From contig NZ_JAROCG010000001.1 in assembly GCF_030433645.1 (NCBI RefSeq), forward strand, positions 1 to 64,000: a stretch of DNA of 64,000 bases. Reading direction: 5' to 3'. The DNA is from Arthrobacter burdickii (GTDB lineage: Bacteria; Actinomycetota; Actinomycetes; Actinomycetales; Micrococcaceae). Made by a program: the position numbers and the translations under genes. Below are positions 21,140 to 29,676 of this stretch, in pieces. Every line of letters starts with the position of its first letter. Within the stretch, counting starts at the first letter, position 1. The notes beneath the pieces are model-generated. The model was given only the letters and a program-made list of their open reading frames with translations, was not told where the DNA came from and searched no databases.

Positions 21140-21886
21140 CTAGTGCTTGCCCTGGTTCGCCACGGCCTCGATGGCGGCGGCTGCCGCGTCGGCGTCGAGG
21201 TAGGTGCCGCCGGCCTTGACGGGCTTGAGGTCCTCGTCGAGCTCGTAGACGAGCGGGATGCCGGTGGGGATGTTCAGCGCCGCGATGTCCTTGTCGCTGA
21301 TCCCGTCGAGGTGCTTCACGAGGGCGCGGAGGGAGTTGCCGTGGGCGGCGATCAGCACGGTCCTGCCGGCCCTGATGTCCGCGGTGATGTCCGACTCCCA
21401 GTACGGCAGGAAGCGCTCGAGGACGTCCTTGAGGCACTCGGTGCGCGGGACGTCGTCGCCGAGGTCCGCATAGCGGGGGTCATTGGCCTGCGAGTACTCG
21501 CTGGCGTCGTCGAGGGGCGGCGGCGGGGTGTCGTAGGACCGGCGCCATTCCATGAACTGCTGCTCGCCGTACTCCGCGAGGGTCTGGGCCTTGTCCTTGC
21601 CCTGCAGCGCGCCGTAGTGGCGCTCGTTGAGGCGCCAGTTGCGCTTGACGTCGATCCAGCTGCGGTCGGCGGCTTCCAGCGCGAGGTTCGCGGTGATGAT
21701 GGCGCGCTTCTGGCGGGACGTGTAGACGATGTCGGGAAGGATGCCGGCCTCGGTCAGGAGCTGGCCGCCGCGGGTGGCTTCCTCGCGGCCCTTCTCCGTG
21801 AGGGCGACGTCCACCCAGCCGGTGAAGAGGTTCTTCTCGTTCCATTCGCTCTGCCCGTGGCGCAGCAGGATCAGTGTGTAGGTCAT
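21140..21886 (-). CDS. gpmA: 2,3-bisphosphoglycerate-dependent phosphoglycerate mutase
   Basis: 248 residues. Interconverts 3- and 2-phosphoglycerate in glycolysis and gluconeogenesis. Catalytic phospho-His in [12 protein letters not shown], the [11 protein letters not shown] loop, and second His in [13 protein letters not shown] are present. ATG 21886 is preceded on the minus strand by AGGAG with a short spacing; an in-frame extension to 21922 is less likely. Linkage to phoU and senX3-regX3 is common in Actinobacteria. Confidence 0.94.
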   Translation of the reverse strand: MTYTLILLRHGQSEWNEKNLFTGWVDVALTEKGREEATRGGQLLTEAGILPDIVYTSRQKRAIITANLALEAADRSWIDVKRNWRLNERHYGALQGKDKAQTLAEYGEQQFMEWRRSYDTPPPPLDDASEYSQANDPRYADLGDDVPRTECLKDVLERFLPYWESDITADIRAGRTVLIAAHGNSLRALVKHLDGISDKDIAALNIPTGIPLVYELDEDLKPVKAGGTYLDADAAAAAIEAVANQGKH

Positions 21887-22013
21887 GGCTCCTAGTCTGC
21901 CGTATCGCGCTGCGCCGGTCATTCCGGCCCGCCCCTGGTCCGCGACTGTTAAGCGGTGCCGTCGAGCGCTCCGCTCGAACAGTGCTATCGGCAGTGCGGT
22001 CGGGCGAGTGCCC

Positions 22014-22019
22014 TAGCCT
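22014..22019 (+). promoter_or_regulatory. -10 element for leaderless methyltransferase gene
   Basis: TAGCCT, six bases before the GTG at 22026. Confidence 0.45.
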
Positions 22020-22025
22020 TGATGG

Positions 22026-22826
22026 GTGCCCCCGCGTCCCCGTCCCCCGAAGCCGCTCGGGACCATCACCCGCGGCACCACGAACCCCAACCGGCTCCGC
22101 CGCGTGGACCGCTGGCTCGCCGGCCCCCAGGGGCACCGGCTCCGTCGAGCCGCCGCTCCGCTCGTGGTCGACCTCGGGTACGGCGCGGCTCCGGTCACCG
22201 CCGTCGAACTGTTCACGCGCCTGCGCTCCGTGCGGGACGACGTCGAGGTGGTCGGGATCGAGATCGACCCGGCACGCGTAGCCGCGGCCGAACCTCTCGC
22301 GCGGCCCGGGCTGACGTTCCGGCAGGGCGGCTTCGAGCTTCCGCTGGATGGCCGGCTGCCGGTCTTCGTGCGCGCGTTCAACGTGCTGCGGCAGTACGGC
22401 GAGGACGAGTACGCGGCGTACTGGGACGAGGTCCGCTCCCGGCTTGCACCCGACGGGCTGTTCATCGACGGGACGTGCGACGAGATCGGGCGGCGGTCCA
22501 CGTGGGCTGCCCTCGATACCGGCGGGCCTGTGTCGCTGAGCATCTCGCTGCGGTTCGGGGCGTTCACCCTCCCCTCCGACGTGGCGGAACGGCTGCCCAA
22601 GGCACTGATCCACCGCAACGTGGAGGGCGAACCGGTCCACGCCTACCTTCGGGCCCTGGACCGGGCCTGGCTCGATGCCGCGGCCCTCGCGTCCTTCGGC
22701 CATCGGCAGCGGTGGGTGGCGATGTGCGGTGCGCTCAAGGCGGATGGCTGGCCGCTGCTGGACGGCGCATCACGCTGGCGCCTCGGGGAGATCACCGTGG
22801 CGTGGGAGGCCGTGAGGCCCGGCTAG
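22026..22826 (+). CDS. Class I SAM-dependent methyltransferase, substrate unknown
   Basis: 266 residues. The SAM-binding glycine motif is visible as VVDLGYGAAPVTAVEL (about residues 47-62) with an acidic motif II, VVGIEIDP. The basic Pro/Arg-rich N-terminus includes GTITRGTTNPNRLRRVDRW, a sequence I associate with a family of actinobacterial methyltransferases without assigned substrate. GTG at 22026 follows TAGCCT by 6 bases. It ends four bases from the convergent DUF2516 gene with no terminator between. I do not know the substrate. Confidence 0.75.
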   Translation: MPPRPRPPKPLGTITRGTTNPNRLRRVDRWLAGPQGHRLRRAAAPLVVDLGYGAAPVTAVELFTRLRSVRDDVEVVGIEIDPARVAAAEPLARPGLTFRQGGFELPLDGRLPVFVRAFNVLRQYGEDEYAAYWDEVRSRLAPDGLFIDGTCDEIGRRSTWAALDTGGPVSLSISLRFGAFTLPSDVAERLPKALIHRNVEGEPVHAYLRALDRAWLDAAALASFGHRQRWVAMCGALKADGWPLLDGASRWRLGEITVAWEAVRPG

Positions 22827-22830
22827 GGTC

Positions 22831-23157
22831 CTACCAGGGTCCGTAGGGGCCGTAGTTGCCGCCGCGGCCCGAGGTCTGGCTGACGGCCGGCTTCACGTCC
22901 GCGAGGTACACGCACGCCGCGACGATGGCGACGATCTGGAAGAGGTTGAAGCCGCCGCCTCCGAGTGCGGACAGCAGGCCGACGACGACAGCACCGCCGG
23001 TGAGGGCGAGCCAGAAACCCTTGGTGCGCTTGAAGGCGGCTTCGAAGGCCGTTCCGGGACGTCGCACGCAGTCGGAGAAGGCCCATACCTCGATGCCCAG
23101 GGCGATCAGGCCGAGCGCGAGGTACAGGTAATGCTGGATTTCGATAACGAGAGCCAC
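22831..23157 (-). CDS. DUF2516-family small membrane protein
   Basis: 108 residues, with about three hydrophobic segments (residues 7-26, 47-65, 70-88) and a polar Gly/Tyr-rich C-terminus. The first segment and the following SDCVRRPGTAFEAAFKRTKG match the DUF2516 pattern. Function unknown. GTG 23157 lies 6 bases after TAAGCT, and the ten bases around this start are nearly the same as those of senX3. The last codon sits four bases from the stop of the convergent methyltransferase gene. Confidence 0.8.
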   Translation of the reverse strand: MALVIEIQHYLYLALGLIALGIEVWAFSDCVRRPGTAFEAAFKRTKGFWLALTGGAVVVGLLSALGGGGFNLFQIVAIVAACVYLADVKPAVSQTSGRGGNYGPYGPW

Positions 23158-23163
23158 GGACCC

Positions 23164-23169
23164 AGCTTA
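23164..23169 (-). promoter_or_regulatory. -10 element for leaderless DUF2516 gene
   Basis: TAAGCT on the minus strand, six bases before GTG 23157. Confidence 0.45.
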
Positions 23170-23273
23170 CCGGGCCTGCCTGCGGCGGTGCACCGGCGAT
23201 ATCGGCCGACGATATCGGCCTGTGTGAACGCGCTGCGTGAACGGGCTGCCGGCCTATCCGTGCTTCCGGAGGG

Positions 23274-24458
23274 TCAGAGCCCGCCGTCGCGCGGGCCGGC
23301 CGCGACACGAAGCGCGGAGTCGAGGTCCGCCCACAGGTCCTCGGGGTTCTCGATGCCGACGGACAGGCGCACGAGGGCCTCCGGTACCGTGACCGGTTCG
23401 GCGGGCTGCCGCCGTCGTCGTTCGACCAGCGATTCCACTCCGCCGAGCGAGGTGGCCGGCAGCCACAGCCGGACGGCGGCGACGAGGGCATCGGCCGTGG
23501 CGACGTCGTCGAGCTCGATGCTGACGATGCCACCGAAGCCGTTGAACTGCGCGGCGGCGCGCTCGTGCCCCGGATCCGTGGGGAGGCCCGGGTAGCGCAC
23601 GCGGCGGACGGCGGGGTGGTCCGCGAGCCGGAGTGCCAGCGAAGCCGCGGTCCCCTGGCTCCGCTCCATGCGCAGGGCGAGTGTTCGCAGTCCGCGCAGG
23701 GCGAGCCACACCTCGAACGGACCCGCGATGGCGCCATGCAGGGTCCGGTGCGCCAGGAGCCGGTCACGGAGTGCCGCATCCGAGGTGATCAGCGCCCCGA
23801 GGACGACGTCGGAGTGGCCGGCGAGCCACTTGGTGACCGAGTGGAGCACGACGTCGACCCCGGATTCGAGCGGCCGATGGACGATGGGCGTGTTGAAGGT
23901 GTTGTCCGCGACGACGACGGCGCCGGTCGCATGGGCGGCATCGGTCAGCACGGACAGCTCGGCGACCTCGAGCATCGGATTCGTGGGGCTCTCGAGCCAC
24001 AGCATCACCTGGCCGGCGTCGAACCGGGCGGCGAGCGCGTCGAGTTCCGCGAGGACGGCCGGGGTGTCCGCGATGTCCACGGTGCGCAGTTCGAAGCGGC
24101 CCTGTGCGGCGAGGTCGGCGGCGAGGCTGATCGAGCCCGCATAGGCGTGGCGGGGCATGACCACGGCACCCCCGGTGGGCACGAGGGACAGTGCGGCCGC
24201 GGCCGCACCGAGTCCCGAGCCGAAGACGAGGGCCGGGAGGTCCGCGCCCTCGAGAGCGCCCAGGGCCTCCTCGAAGGGGTCCCACGTGGGGTTGGACCCG
24301 CGTGCGTAGATACGGTCGCCCGCCTCCGGCGCGCGTGTCTCGTGGTACGTCGTCGAGAGGACGATCGGAGGGTTGACGGGCGCATCGTGCTCGCGGGGAG
24401 GACGTCCTGCGGCGACGGTGAGGGTGTCCGGGGCGAGGTCGGAGCGCTCGAGTTGCAT
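23274..24458 (-). CDS. Trans-sulfuration family PLP enzyme (cystathionine gamma-synthase/lyase type)
   Basis: 394 residues, fold-type I PLP enzyme of the Cys/Met metabolism family. Visible: substrate/phosphate-site YARGSNPTWDPFEEALGAL, ESPTNPMLEV, the aspartate of VADNTFNTP that contacts the pyridine ring, and the PLP Schiff-base Lys in HSVTKWLAGHSDV. The C-terminal signature SLGGVESLVERR and RLSVGIENPEDL also match. It could be cystathionine gamma-synthase, gamma-lyase or a relative; sequence alone does not decide. ATG 24458 lies 6 bases after TAGGCT. Divergent from tmk with 79 bases between. Confidence 0.85.
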   Translation of the reverse strand: MQLERSDLAPDTLTVAAGRPPREHDAPVNPPIVLSTTYHETRAPEAGDRIYARGSNPTWDPFEEALGALEGADLPALVFGSGLGAAAAALSLVPTGGAVVMPRHAYAGSISLAADLAAQGRFELRTVDIADTPAVLAELDALAARFDAGQVMLWLESPTNPMLEVAELSVLTDAAHATGAVVVADNTFNTPIVHRPLESGVDVVLHSVTKWLAGHSDVVLGALITSDAALRDRLLAHRTLHGAIAGPFEVWLALRGLRTLALRMERSQGTAASLALRLADHPAVRRVRYPGLPTDPGHERAAAQFNGFGGIVSIELDDVATADALVAAVRLWLPATSLGGVESLVERRRRQPAEPVTVPEALVRLSVGIENPEDLWADLDSALRVAAGPRDGGL

Positions 24459-24464
24459 GGCATG

Positions 24465-24470
24465 AGCCTA
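24465..24470 (-). promoter_or_regulatory. -10 element for leaderless trans-sulfuration enzyme gene
   Basis: TAGGCT on the minus strand, six bases before ATG 24458. Confidence 0.45.
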
Positions 24471-24525
24471 GTGCCGGGCGCGACGGCCCCTGCAAGTGTT
24501 ACCGGGAAAGGTCGTCGGCACTCGG

Positions 24526-24531
24526 TAGGCT
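24526..24531 (+). promoter_or_regulatory. -10 element for leaderless tmk-holB operon
   Basis: TAGGCT, six bases before the GTG at 24538; the same hexamer as the divergent gene. Confidence 0.5.
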
Positions 24532-24537
24532 TGGCCC

Positions 24538-25185
24538 GTGACCTTTCCCCTCCCGCACGGCCTTCCCGGGCTCTTTCTCGCACTCGAGGGCGGCGACGGT
24601 GCCGGCAAGTCCACGCAGGCTGCACTGCTGTGCCGCGCTCTCGAGGACATCGGCCGCACCGTGGTGCGCACGCGTGAGCCGGGCGGCACCCCGATCGGGG
24701 AGACGTTGCGCTCGCTCGTGCTCGAGCACGGGCACGGCGATATCGATGCCCGGACCGAAGCCCTGATGTTCGCGGCCTCGCGTGCGGCGCACGTGCACCA
24801 GGTGATCGTCCCCGCCCTGCAGCGCGGCGAGGTCGTGGTGTGCGACCGCTACATCGATTCCTCCGTCGCGTACCAGGGAGCGGGCCGAGGGCTCGGACCG
24901 CAGACCGTCCTCGACGTGAACCTCTGGGCCACCGACGGCCTCCGCCCCGACCTCACCGTGCTGCTCGACGTCGACCCGGCGGAGGGCCGCAGCCGCCGCA
25001 CCGCCGGAGCCGCACCGGAGGACCGGCTCGAATCCGAGCCCGACGGCTTCCACGCCAGCATCCGGTCCGCCTTCCTGGACCTCGCGCGCCAGGAGCCCGG
25101 ACGCTACCTCGTGCTGGCCGCGTCCGCTCCACCCGAAGAACTCCACCGTGCCATCCTCGACGCCCTGCCCCGGGTCACTGCATGA
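24538..25185 (+). CDS. tmk: Thymidylate kinase
   Basis: 215 residues. Phosphorylates dTMP to dTDP. P-loop LEGGDGAGKST, the TREPGGTPIGE segment and the DRY-type motif VVCDRYIDSSVAYQGAG are present, followed by a lid region rich in Arg. GTG start at 24538, six bases after TAGGCT. Its stop overlaps the holB ATG by four bases (ATGA), giving the tmk-holB pairing common in bacteria. Confidence 0.95.
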   Translation: MTFPLPHGLPGLFLALEGGDGAGKSTQAALLCRALEDIGRTVVRTREPGGTPIGETLRSLVLEHGHGDIDARTEALMFAASRAAHVHQVIVPALQRGEVVVCDRYIDSSVAYQGAGRGLGPQTVLDVNLWATDGLRPDLTVLLDVDPAEGRSRRTAGAAPEDRLESEPDGFHASIRSAFLDLARQEPGRYLVLAASAPPEELHRAILDALPRVTA

Positions 25186-26375
25186 GCGTTGTGTCGCACG
25201 GCCTTCCCACGACGGGCGTGTGGGCGGAGCTGCGCGGGCAGGAGCAGGTCGTGGAGCAGCTGCGCCGCGCCGCCCAGTCCGGGGCCCCCACCCACGCCTG
25301 GCTCTTCACCGGCCCGCCGGGTTCCGGTCGCTCCAACGCGGCCCGCGCCTTCGCCGCCGCTCTCCTCTGCGAGCGCGAGGCGCTCGACGAGCGGGGCTGC
25401 GGCACCTGCAAGGCCTGCCACACCGTCCTCTCCGGCACACACGCCGACCTCACCAACGTCACCACGGAGAAGGTGACCATCAGCATCGACGAGGCCCGCG
25501 AACTCGTCCGCAAGGCGCAGGACAAGCCCTCGACGGGGCGCTGGCGCATCATCATCGTCGAGGACGCCGACCGCATGCAGGAGCGCAGCACCAATGTGCT
25601 GCTCAAGGCCATCGAGGAGCCGCCACCGCGGACCATCTGGCTGCTCTGCGCGCCCAGCCCGGGCGACGTGCTCGTCACCATCCGGTCCCGCTGCCGGTCG
25701 GTGGGTCTCCGGCTGCCGCCCGTCCAGGATGTGGCGGACCTGCTCGTGGCCCGCGACGGCATCGACCCCGCGACGGCGGAAGCGGTGGCGCGGGCGGCCC
25801 AGAGCCACATCGGGGTGGCGAAGAGGCTTGCTACCGATGAGGGTGCGCGGGAACGACGCAACCAGATCGTCCGGCTGCCGCTGACGCTGCGCTCCGTGGC
25901 CGGCGCCATGCGCGCGGCGGCGGACCTGGTGAAGCTGGCCGAGGCGGAAGCCCAGAGTTCCTTCGAGCAGCGCGACGCCGAGGAGCGGGCTGCCCTGCTC
26001 GCAACCCTCGGTGCCCCGGAGACCGGCACCCTGCCGCCGTCCATGCGGGCGCAGATCAAGCGCCTCGAGGAGGACCAGACGCGGCGGGCCAAGCGGTCCA
26101 AGAACGACTACTTCGACCGAGCCCTGACCGACCTCATCTCCTTCTATCGGGACGTGCTCATGCTGCAGGTGTCCAGCGGGCAGTCGCTCGTCAACGAGCC
26201 CCTGCGGCCCGAGCTCGAGGAGTTCGCCCGCCGGGAGAGCGCGGAGGACACGCTCCTGCGGCTCGAGGCCATCAACGAGGTCCGCACGAGGCTCGTCAGC
26301 ACCAATGTCTCCCCGCTCCTCGCGATCGAAGCGATGACCGTGAGCCTCCTGTCCCGGAAGGACCTCGACCGATGA
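25182..26375 (+). CDS. holB: DNA polymerase III subunit delta'
   Basis: 397 residues, clamp-loader subunit. N-terminal AAA+ fold with a degenerate Walker A (GPPGSGRSN, Arg in place of Lys, as is usual for delta'), zinc-binding cysteines (LLCEREAL then GCGTCKAC), EDADRM in the Walker B position and the SRC motif TIRSRCRSV. Residues about 300-340 form a charged helix (IKRLEEDQTRRAKRSKNDYFDRAL). ATG 25182 overlaps the tmk stop and its own stop overlaps the next ATG, so three genes are coupled. Confidence 0.93.
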   Translation: MSVVSHGLPTTGVWAELRGQEQVVEQLRRAAQSGAPTHAWLFTGPPGSGRSNAARAFAAALLCEREALDERGCGTCKACHTVLSGTHADLTNVTTEKVTISIDEARELVRKAQDKPSTGRWRIIIVEDADRMQERSTNVLLKAIEEPPPRTIWLLCAPSPGDVLVTIRSRCRSVGLRLPPVQDVADLLVARDGIDPATAEAVARAAQSHIGVAKRLATDEGARERRNQIVRLPLTLRSVAGAMRAAADLVKLAEAEAQSSFEQRDAEERAALLATLGAPETGTLPPSMRAQIKRLEEDQTRRAKRSKNDYFDRALTDLISFYRDVLMLQVSSGQSLVNEPLRPELEEFARRESAEDTLLRLEAINEVRTRLVSTNVSPLLAIEAMTVSLLSRKDLDR

Positions 26376-27961
26376 CCCTCGGGCCGCTCCACCGACTCCC
26401 CTCTCCCGGCAGGACTCCCCGCCGTCGTGCCGTCAGCGCCCTGGCGGCCGCCGCCGTCGTGCTCGGCCTGTCCGGGTGCTCGCTGCTCGCCCCCGAGAAC
26501 CGGACGGAGTCCCCCGTCTCCGGCGTGGAGACAGCCGAACCCGCCGCGATCGGCGAGATCGACGAGGACCTCCGCGGCTTCTACACGCAGGAGGTGCAGT
26601 GGGAGACCTGCGAGGTGTCCTTCTCCTGCGCCACGGTCGAGGTGCCGCTGGACTACAGCGACCCGGGCCGCAGCAGCATCGACATCGCTGCCATCCGGGC
26701 CGACGCCACGGGCGAGGCCCAGGGCACCATCCTGGTCAACCCAGGAGGGCCCGGCGGGTCCGGCGTCAACATCGTGAAGGACTCGCTGGACTACGTCGCC
26801 AGTGATCGGCTGCGCGAGGACTACGACATCCTCGGGTTCGATCCCCGAGGGGTCAGCCGGTCCAGCGCCGTGAAGTGCTACACCGACGAGGAAGCCGATG
26901 CGGCGCGGCAGGAGAGCTACCCGTCCGACGCGACGGACGACGAGCTCCTGGCGCTCATGGTGGCGGACGCGAAGGAGTACGCGGACCTGTGCGCCCAGCG
27001 CACGGGAGAACTCCTCGGATTCGTGGACACCGAGTCGGCGGCACGCGACATGGACATCCTGCGCGCGGTCGTCAGCGACGAGAAACTGAACTATCTCGGC
27101 TTCTCCTACGGGACGCAACTGGGCGCGACCTACGCCGATCTGTTCCCCGAACGGGTAGGGCGCCTCGTCCTCGACGGCGCCATCGATCCGTCGCTCAGCA
27201 GCGAGGACGTCACGCTCGGTCAGGCGGCCGGCTTCGAGAAGGCAGTCCGCGCGTACGTCGCCGATTGCCAGCAGGGCGCCGAGTGCCCCTATCCGGGAAC
27301 GGTCGACGACGGCGTGCGCCAGATCCAGGACCTGTTCTCCGCCGTCGAGCGGCAACCGATGAAGGCCAAGGACGGCCGCCTCGTGCCGGTCCTCACCTTC
27401 GTCCAGGGCTTCATCCTGCCGCTCTACGACAACGGGAACTGGCCCACCCTGACCCAAGCGGTCAGCTCGGCGCTGGACGGCGACGCCTCCAGCATGCTGT
27501 ACCTCGCCGACCTCTCGGCCGAGCGCGAGCCGGACGGTACCTACGCGACGAACTCGTCGGCGGCCTTCCTCGCCGTGAACTGCCTCGACTACCCGATGAC
27601 CAGCGACCCGGACCAGATGCGGGCGGACGAGCGGGAGCTCATCGCCACGTCGCCCACGTTCGGCCGGTTCCTCGCCTACGGCGGTCTCACCTGTGCGCCG
27701 TGGAAGTACGCACCGGTCCTCGTACCGGCCCCCGCGCGGGCGGAGGGCGCGGACCCCATCCTCGTCATCGGCACCACGGGCGATCCTGCTACCCCCTACG
27801 AGTGGTCCACAGCGCTGGCGGAGCAGCTCGAGTCCGGCGTGCACGTCACGTGGGAGGGCGAAGGACACACCGCATACGGCCGGTCCAACGACTGCATCCT
27901 GGACATCGTTGATTCCTACTTCACCGACGGAACGGTCCCGGAGGACGGCGCGCGCTGCTGA
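26372..27961 (+). CDS. Secreted alpha/beta hydrolase lipoprotein (TAP-like C-terminal domain)
   Basis: 529 residues. Signal peptide with lipobox LGLSGC (Cys about 36), then an alpha/beta-hydrolase with oxyanion sequence NPGGPGGSG, nucleophile elbow GFSYGTQLG, the acid Asp in VIGTTGDPATP and the catalytic His in GEGHTAYG. This is the peptidase S33 / tripeptidyl aminopeptidase-like family of extracellular actinobacterial enzymes, often releasing N-terminal peptides; the true substrate is unknown. Paired cysteines (TCEVSFSC) suggest disulfides outside the cell. ATG 26372 overlaps the holB stop by four bases, so an exported hydrolase is coupled to replication genes, a conserved but unexplained arrangement. 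Confidence 0.88.
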   Translation: MTLGPLHRLPSPGRTPRRRAVSALAAAAVVLGLSGCSLLAPENRTESPVSGVETAEPAAIGEIDEDLRGFYTQEVQWETCEVSFSCATVEVPLDYSDPGRSSIDIAAIRADATGEAQGTILVNPGGPGGSGVNIVKDSLDYVASDRLREDYDILGFDPRGVSRSSAVKCYTDEEADAARQESYPSDATDDELLALMVADAKEYADLCAQRTGELLGFVDTESAARDMDILRAVVSDEKLNYLGFSYGTQLGATYADLFPERVGRLVLDGAIDPSLSSEDVTLGQAAGFEKAVRAYVADCQQGAECPYPGTVDDGVRQIQDLFSAVERQPMKAKDGRLVPVLTFVQGFILPLYDNGNWPTLTQAVSSALDGDASSMLYLADLSAEREPDGTYATNSSAAFLAVNCLDYPMTSDPDQMRADERELIATSPTFGRFLAYGGLTCAPWKYAPVLVPAPARAEGADPILVIGTTGDPATPYEWSTALAEQLESGVHVTWEGEGHTAYGRSNDCILDIVDSYFTDGTVPEDGARC

Positions 27962-27994
27962 CCGCAGTGCGCCCGTGCCCCGGACGTACCCATT

Positions 27995-28022
27995 TTGACC
28001 CCGGGCCGGAACCTCCTATAAA
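27995..28022 (+). promoter_or_regulatory. Promoter of tRNA-Thr
   Basis: TTGACC at 27995-28000 and TATAAA at 28017-28022 with a 16-base spacer, about 50 bases before the mature tRNA. The best conventional -35/-10 pair in the window. Confidence 0.6.
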
Positions 28023-28071
28023 GTTGGAGCTTGTGGATCGGCCCCGGGCATCGCCCGGACCAAGAAGCATT

Positions 28072-28147
28072 GCCTCCTTAGCTCAGTCGGTAGAGCGTCT
28101 CACTCGTAATGAGAAGGTCGCCAGTTCGACTCTGGCAGGAGGCTCCA
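28072..28147 (+). tRNA. tRNA-Thr (CGT anticodon)
   Basis: Complete cloverleaf: acceptor GCCTCCT pairs with AGGAGGC, anticodon stem TCTCA/TGAGA with loop CTCGTAA giving anticodon CGT (reads ACG), and T-loop TTCGACT. CCA is encoded (28145-28147). Confidence 0.95.
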
Positions 28148-28149
28148 CG

Positions 28150-28182
28150 AAAGCCCCGGACGGTACGCCGCCGGGGCTTTTT
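28150..28182 (+). terminator. Terminator after tRNA-Thr
   Basis: Stem of ten G/C-rich pairs (28150-28159 with 28171-28180) plus inner CGG/CCG pairing, then a run of T. Confidence 0.8.
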
Positions 28183-28256
28183 CGTGCCCGGGTACCCCGG
28201 CACGACGAACGCGGCGGGCACCCGGAGGTACTCGCCGCAGTGTGGTCCGCCTCCGG

Positions 28257-28499
28257 TCAGCTCATCGCGGGACCGGACTCCGAGGACTTGGTGAGTTCGC
28301 CGAGGAACGCGTGGCAACGGACGGCGCGCTCGGAGTCCTCGGACATCACCTGCTCGAAGAAGTCGGCGATGTCGTCGCGTCCGGCGTTCCGGGCGTCCCG
28401 GACGTACTGGCCGTAATCGTGCCCGGCCTTCAGCGAGTGGTACTGCAGTGAGATGAGGTCGAACGAGACGTCGTCGAACCCGGTTTCGCCAGTGGCCAT
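28257..28499 (-). CDS. Small conserved-looking protein of unknown function
   Basis: 80 residues, acidic and predicted helical throughout. It starts at ATG 28499, preceded on the minus strand by a strong GGAGGTG with 5-base spacing, which is the best Shine-Dalgarno in this part of the window. Two helices carry regularly spaced His and Glu (QYHSLKAGHDYGQYVRDA, ADFFEQVMSEDSERAVRCHAF), which recalls half of a ferritin-like metal-binding bundle, but I cannot confirm that. It stands alone between tRNA-Thr and a terminator. Function unknown. Confidence 0.7.
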   Translation of the reverse strand: MATGETGFDDVSFDLISLQYHSLKAGHDYGQYVRDARNAGRDDIADFFEQVMSEDSERAVRCHAFLGELTKSSESGPAMS

Positions 28500-28650
28500 G
28501 AGGCACCTCCATGCTTGGTATGAACAGGTGGTGACAGGCTAGGTCGCGCTGATTTTGATCGGCAACGGGGAATTCCCCGCACCCGGACCCCTCGCCAGCG
28601 TGCGGAGAGTCTGTTAGCCCGGACCCATGGGACGGGCCCTACGGAAACGG

Positions 28651-28681
28651 AGGAGCCTCCCGGCAGCGCCGGGAGGCTCCT
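28651..28681 (-). terminator. Terminator of the aldo/keto reductase gene
   Basis: Perfect 14-base stem (28651-28664 with 28668-28681), three-base loop, 35 bases beyond the reductase stop codon. Confidence 0.75.
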
Positions 28682-28715
28682 CTCGGTCGGCAGGTGCTGT
28701 CTGCCAGGGATGGGG

Positions 28716-29555
28716 CTAGGCGAAGTCGGACGTCGCCGGGTCGGCGCCGATGCGTCCCGCGGGGCCCTTGTCGAGTCCGTTGATGGCCTCGATGTCCTCG
28801 TCCTCGAGCGTCACGTCCAGGGACTCCCAGTTCTCGACGATGCGGGACTCGGTGACCGACTTCGGGATGACGACATTGCCGAGCGCAAGGTGCCAGGCGA
28901 GGACGACCTGCGCGGGAGTGGCGTTTCGCTTCTGGGCGATGTCCTGCAGCACGGCGTCGTCGAGCAGTCCCTTGCCCGAGCCGAGGGGCGACCAGCTCTC
29001 GTGCAGGATGTCCTTCTCGGCCTCGAAGGCCCGGAGCTCGGACTGGTTCAGGTACGGGTGGGTCTCGACCTGGTTAATCACGGGAACCACGCCGGTCCCG
29101 TCGATGATCTCGGTGAGCGCCTCGATGGTGAAGTTGGAGACACCGATGCTCTTCACGCGCCCCTGCTTCTGCAGTTCGATGAAGGCCTTCCACGTGTCGA
29201 GGTACTTGCCCTGCTTGGGCTGCAGCCAGTGGATGAGGTAGAGGTCAAGGGTCTCGAGTCCGAGGCGTTCCATCGACTCGTCGAACGCCCTGAGGGTGCT
29301 GTCGTAGCCCTGGTCCGCGTTCCACAGCTTGGTGGTGATGAACATCTCGTCGGAGCCCAGGCCCGAAGCGGCGATGGCACGGCCGACACCGGCTTCGTTG
29401 CCGTAGATCCTGGCGGTGTCGATGTGGCGGTACCCCGCCTTGAAGGCCCGGCCCACGACATCCTCGGCAACGGTGTCCTCGACCTGCCACACTCCGTACC
29501 CGAGCTGCGGGATCTCGTGGCCGTCGTTGAGCGTAAGATTTGGTGAAGTAGTCAT
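28716..29555 (-). CDS. Aldo/keto reductase (2,5-diketo-D-gluconate reductase-like)
   Basis: 279 residues from ATG 29555. NADPH-dependent TIM-barrel reductase: catalytic Asp and Tyr in HIDTARIYGNE, Lys in FITTKLWN, His in YLIHWLQP, and the cofactor motifs VIPKSVTESRIVEN and SPLGSGKGLL. It belongs to the small prokaryotic group that includes diketogluconate and methylglyoxal reductases; the physiological substrate cannot be read from sequence. No clear Shine-Dalgarno precedes the ATG. Divergent from the sigma-like membrane protein gene. Confidence 0.88.
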   Translation of the reverse strand: MTTSPNLTLNDGHEIPQLGYGVWQVEDTVAEDVVGRAFKAGYRHIDTARIYGNEAGVGRAIAASGLGSDEMFITTKLWNADQGYDSTLRAFDESMERLGLETLDLYLIHWLQPKQGKYLDTWKAFIELQKQGRVKSIGVSNFTIEALTEIIDGTGVVPVINQVETHPYLNQSELRAFEAEKDILHESWSPLGSGKGLLDDAVLQDIAQKRNATPAQVVLAWHLALGNVVIPKSVTESRIVENWESLDVTLEDEDIEAINGLDKGPAGRIGADPATSDFA

Positions 29556-29676
29556 ACAGGCGGGAACCAGCGGCGGCTCCCATTTATTTCTGTTCCCCCT
29601 GACAACTATCAGCCTGCGGAGCATTTGGTCCGACAGAACCCGAGCGCGCAGGTCGGATGTCGGCTGGTGGCGGGAT

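Noticed and set aside
23196-23219. Two 11-base direct repeats (CGATATCGGCC) beyond the trans-sulfuration enzyme gene
   Set aside because: Too short and only two copies; no neighbouring gene or hairpin gives it a function.
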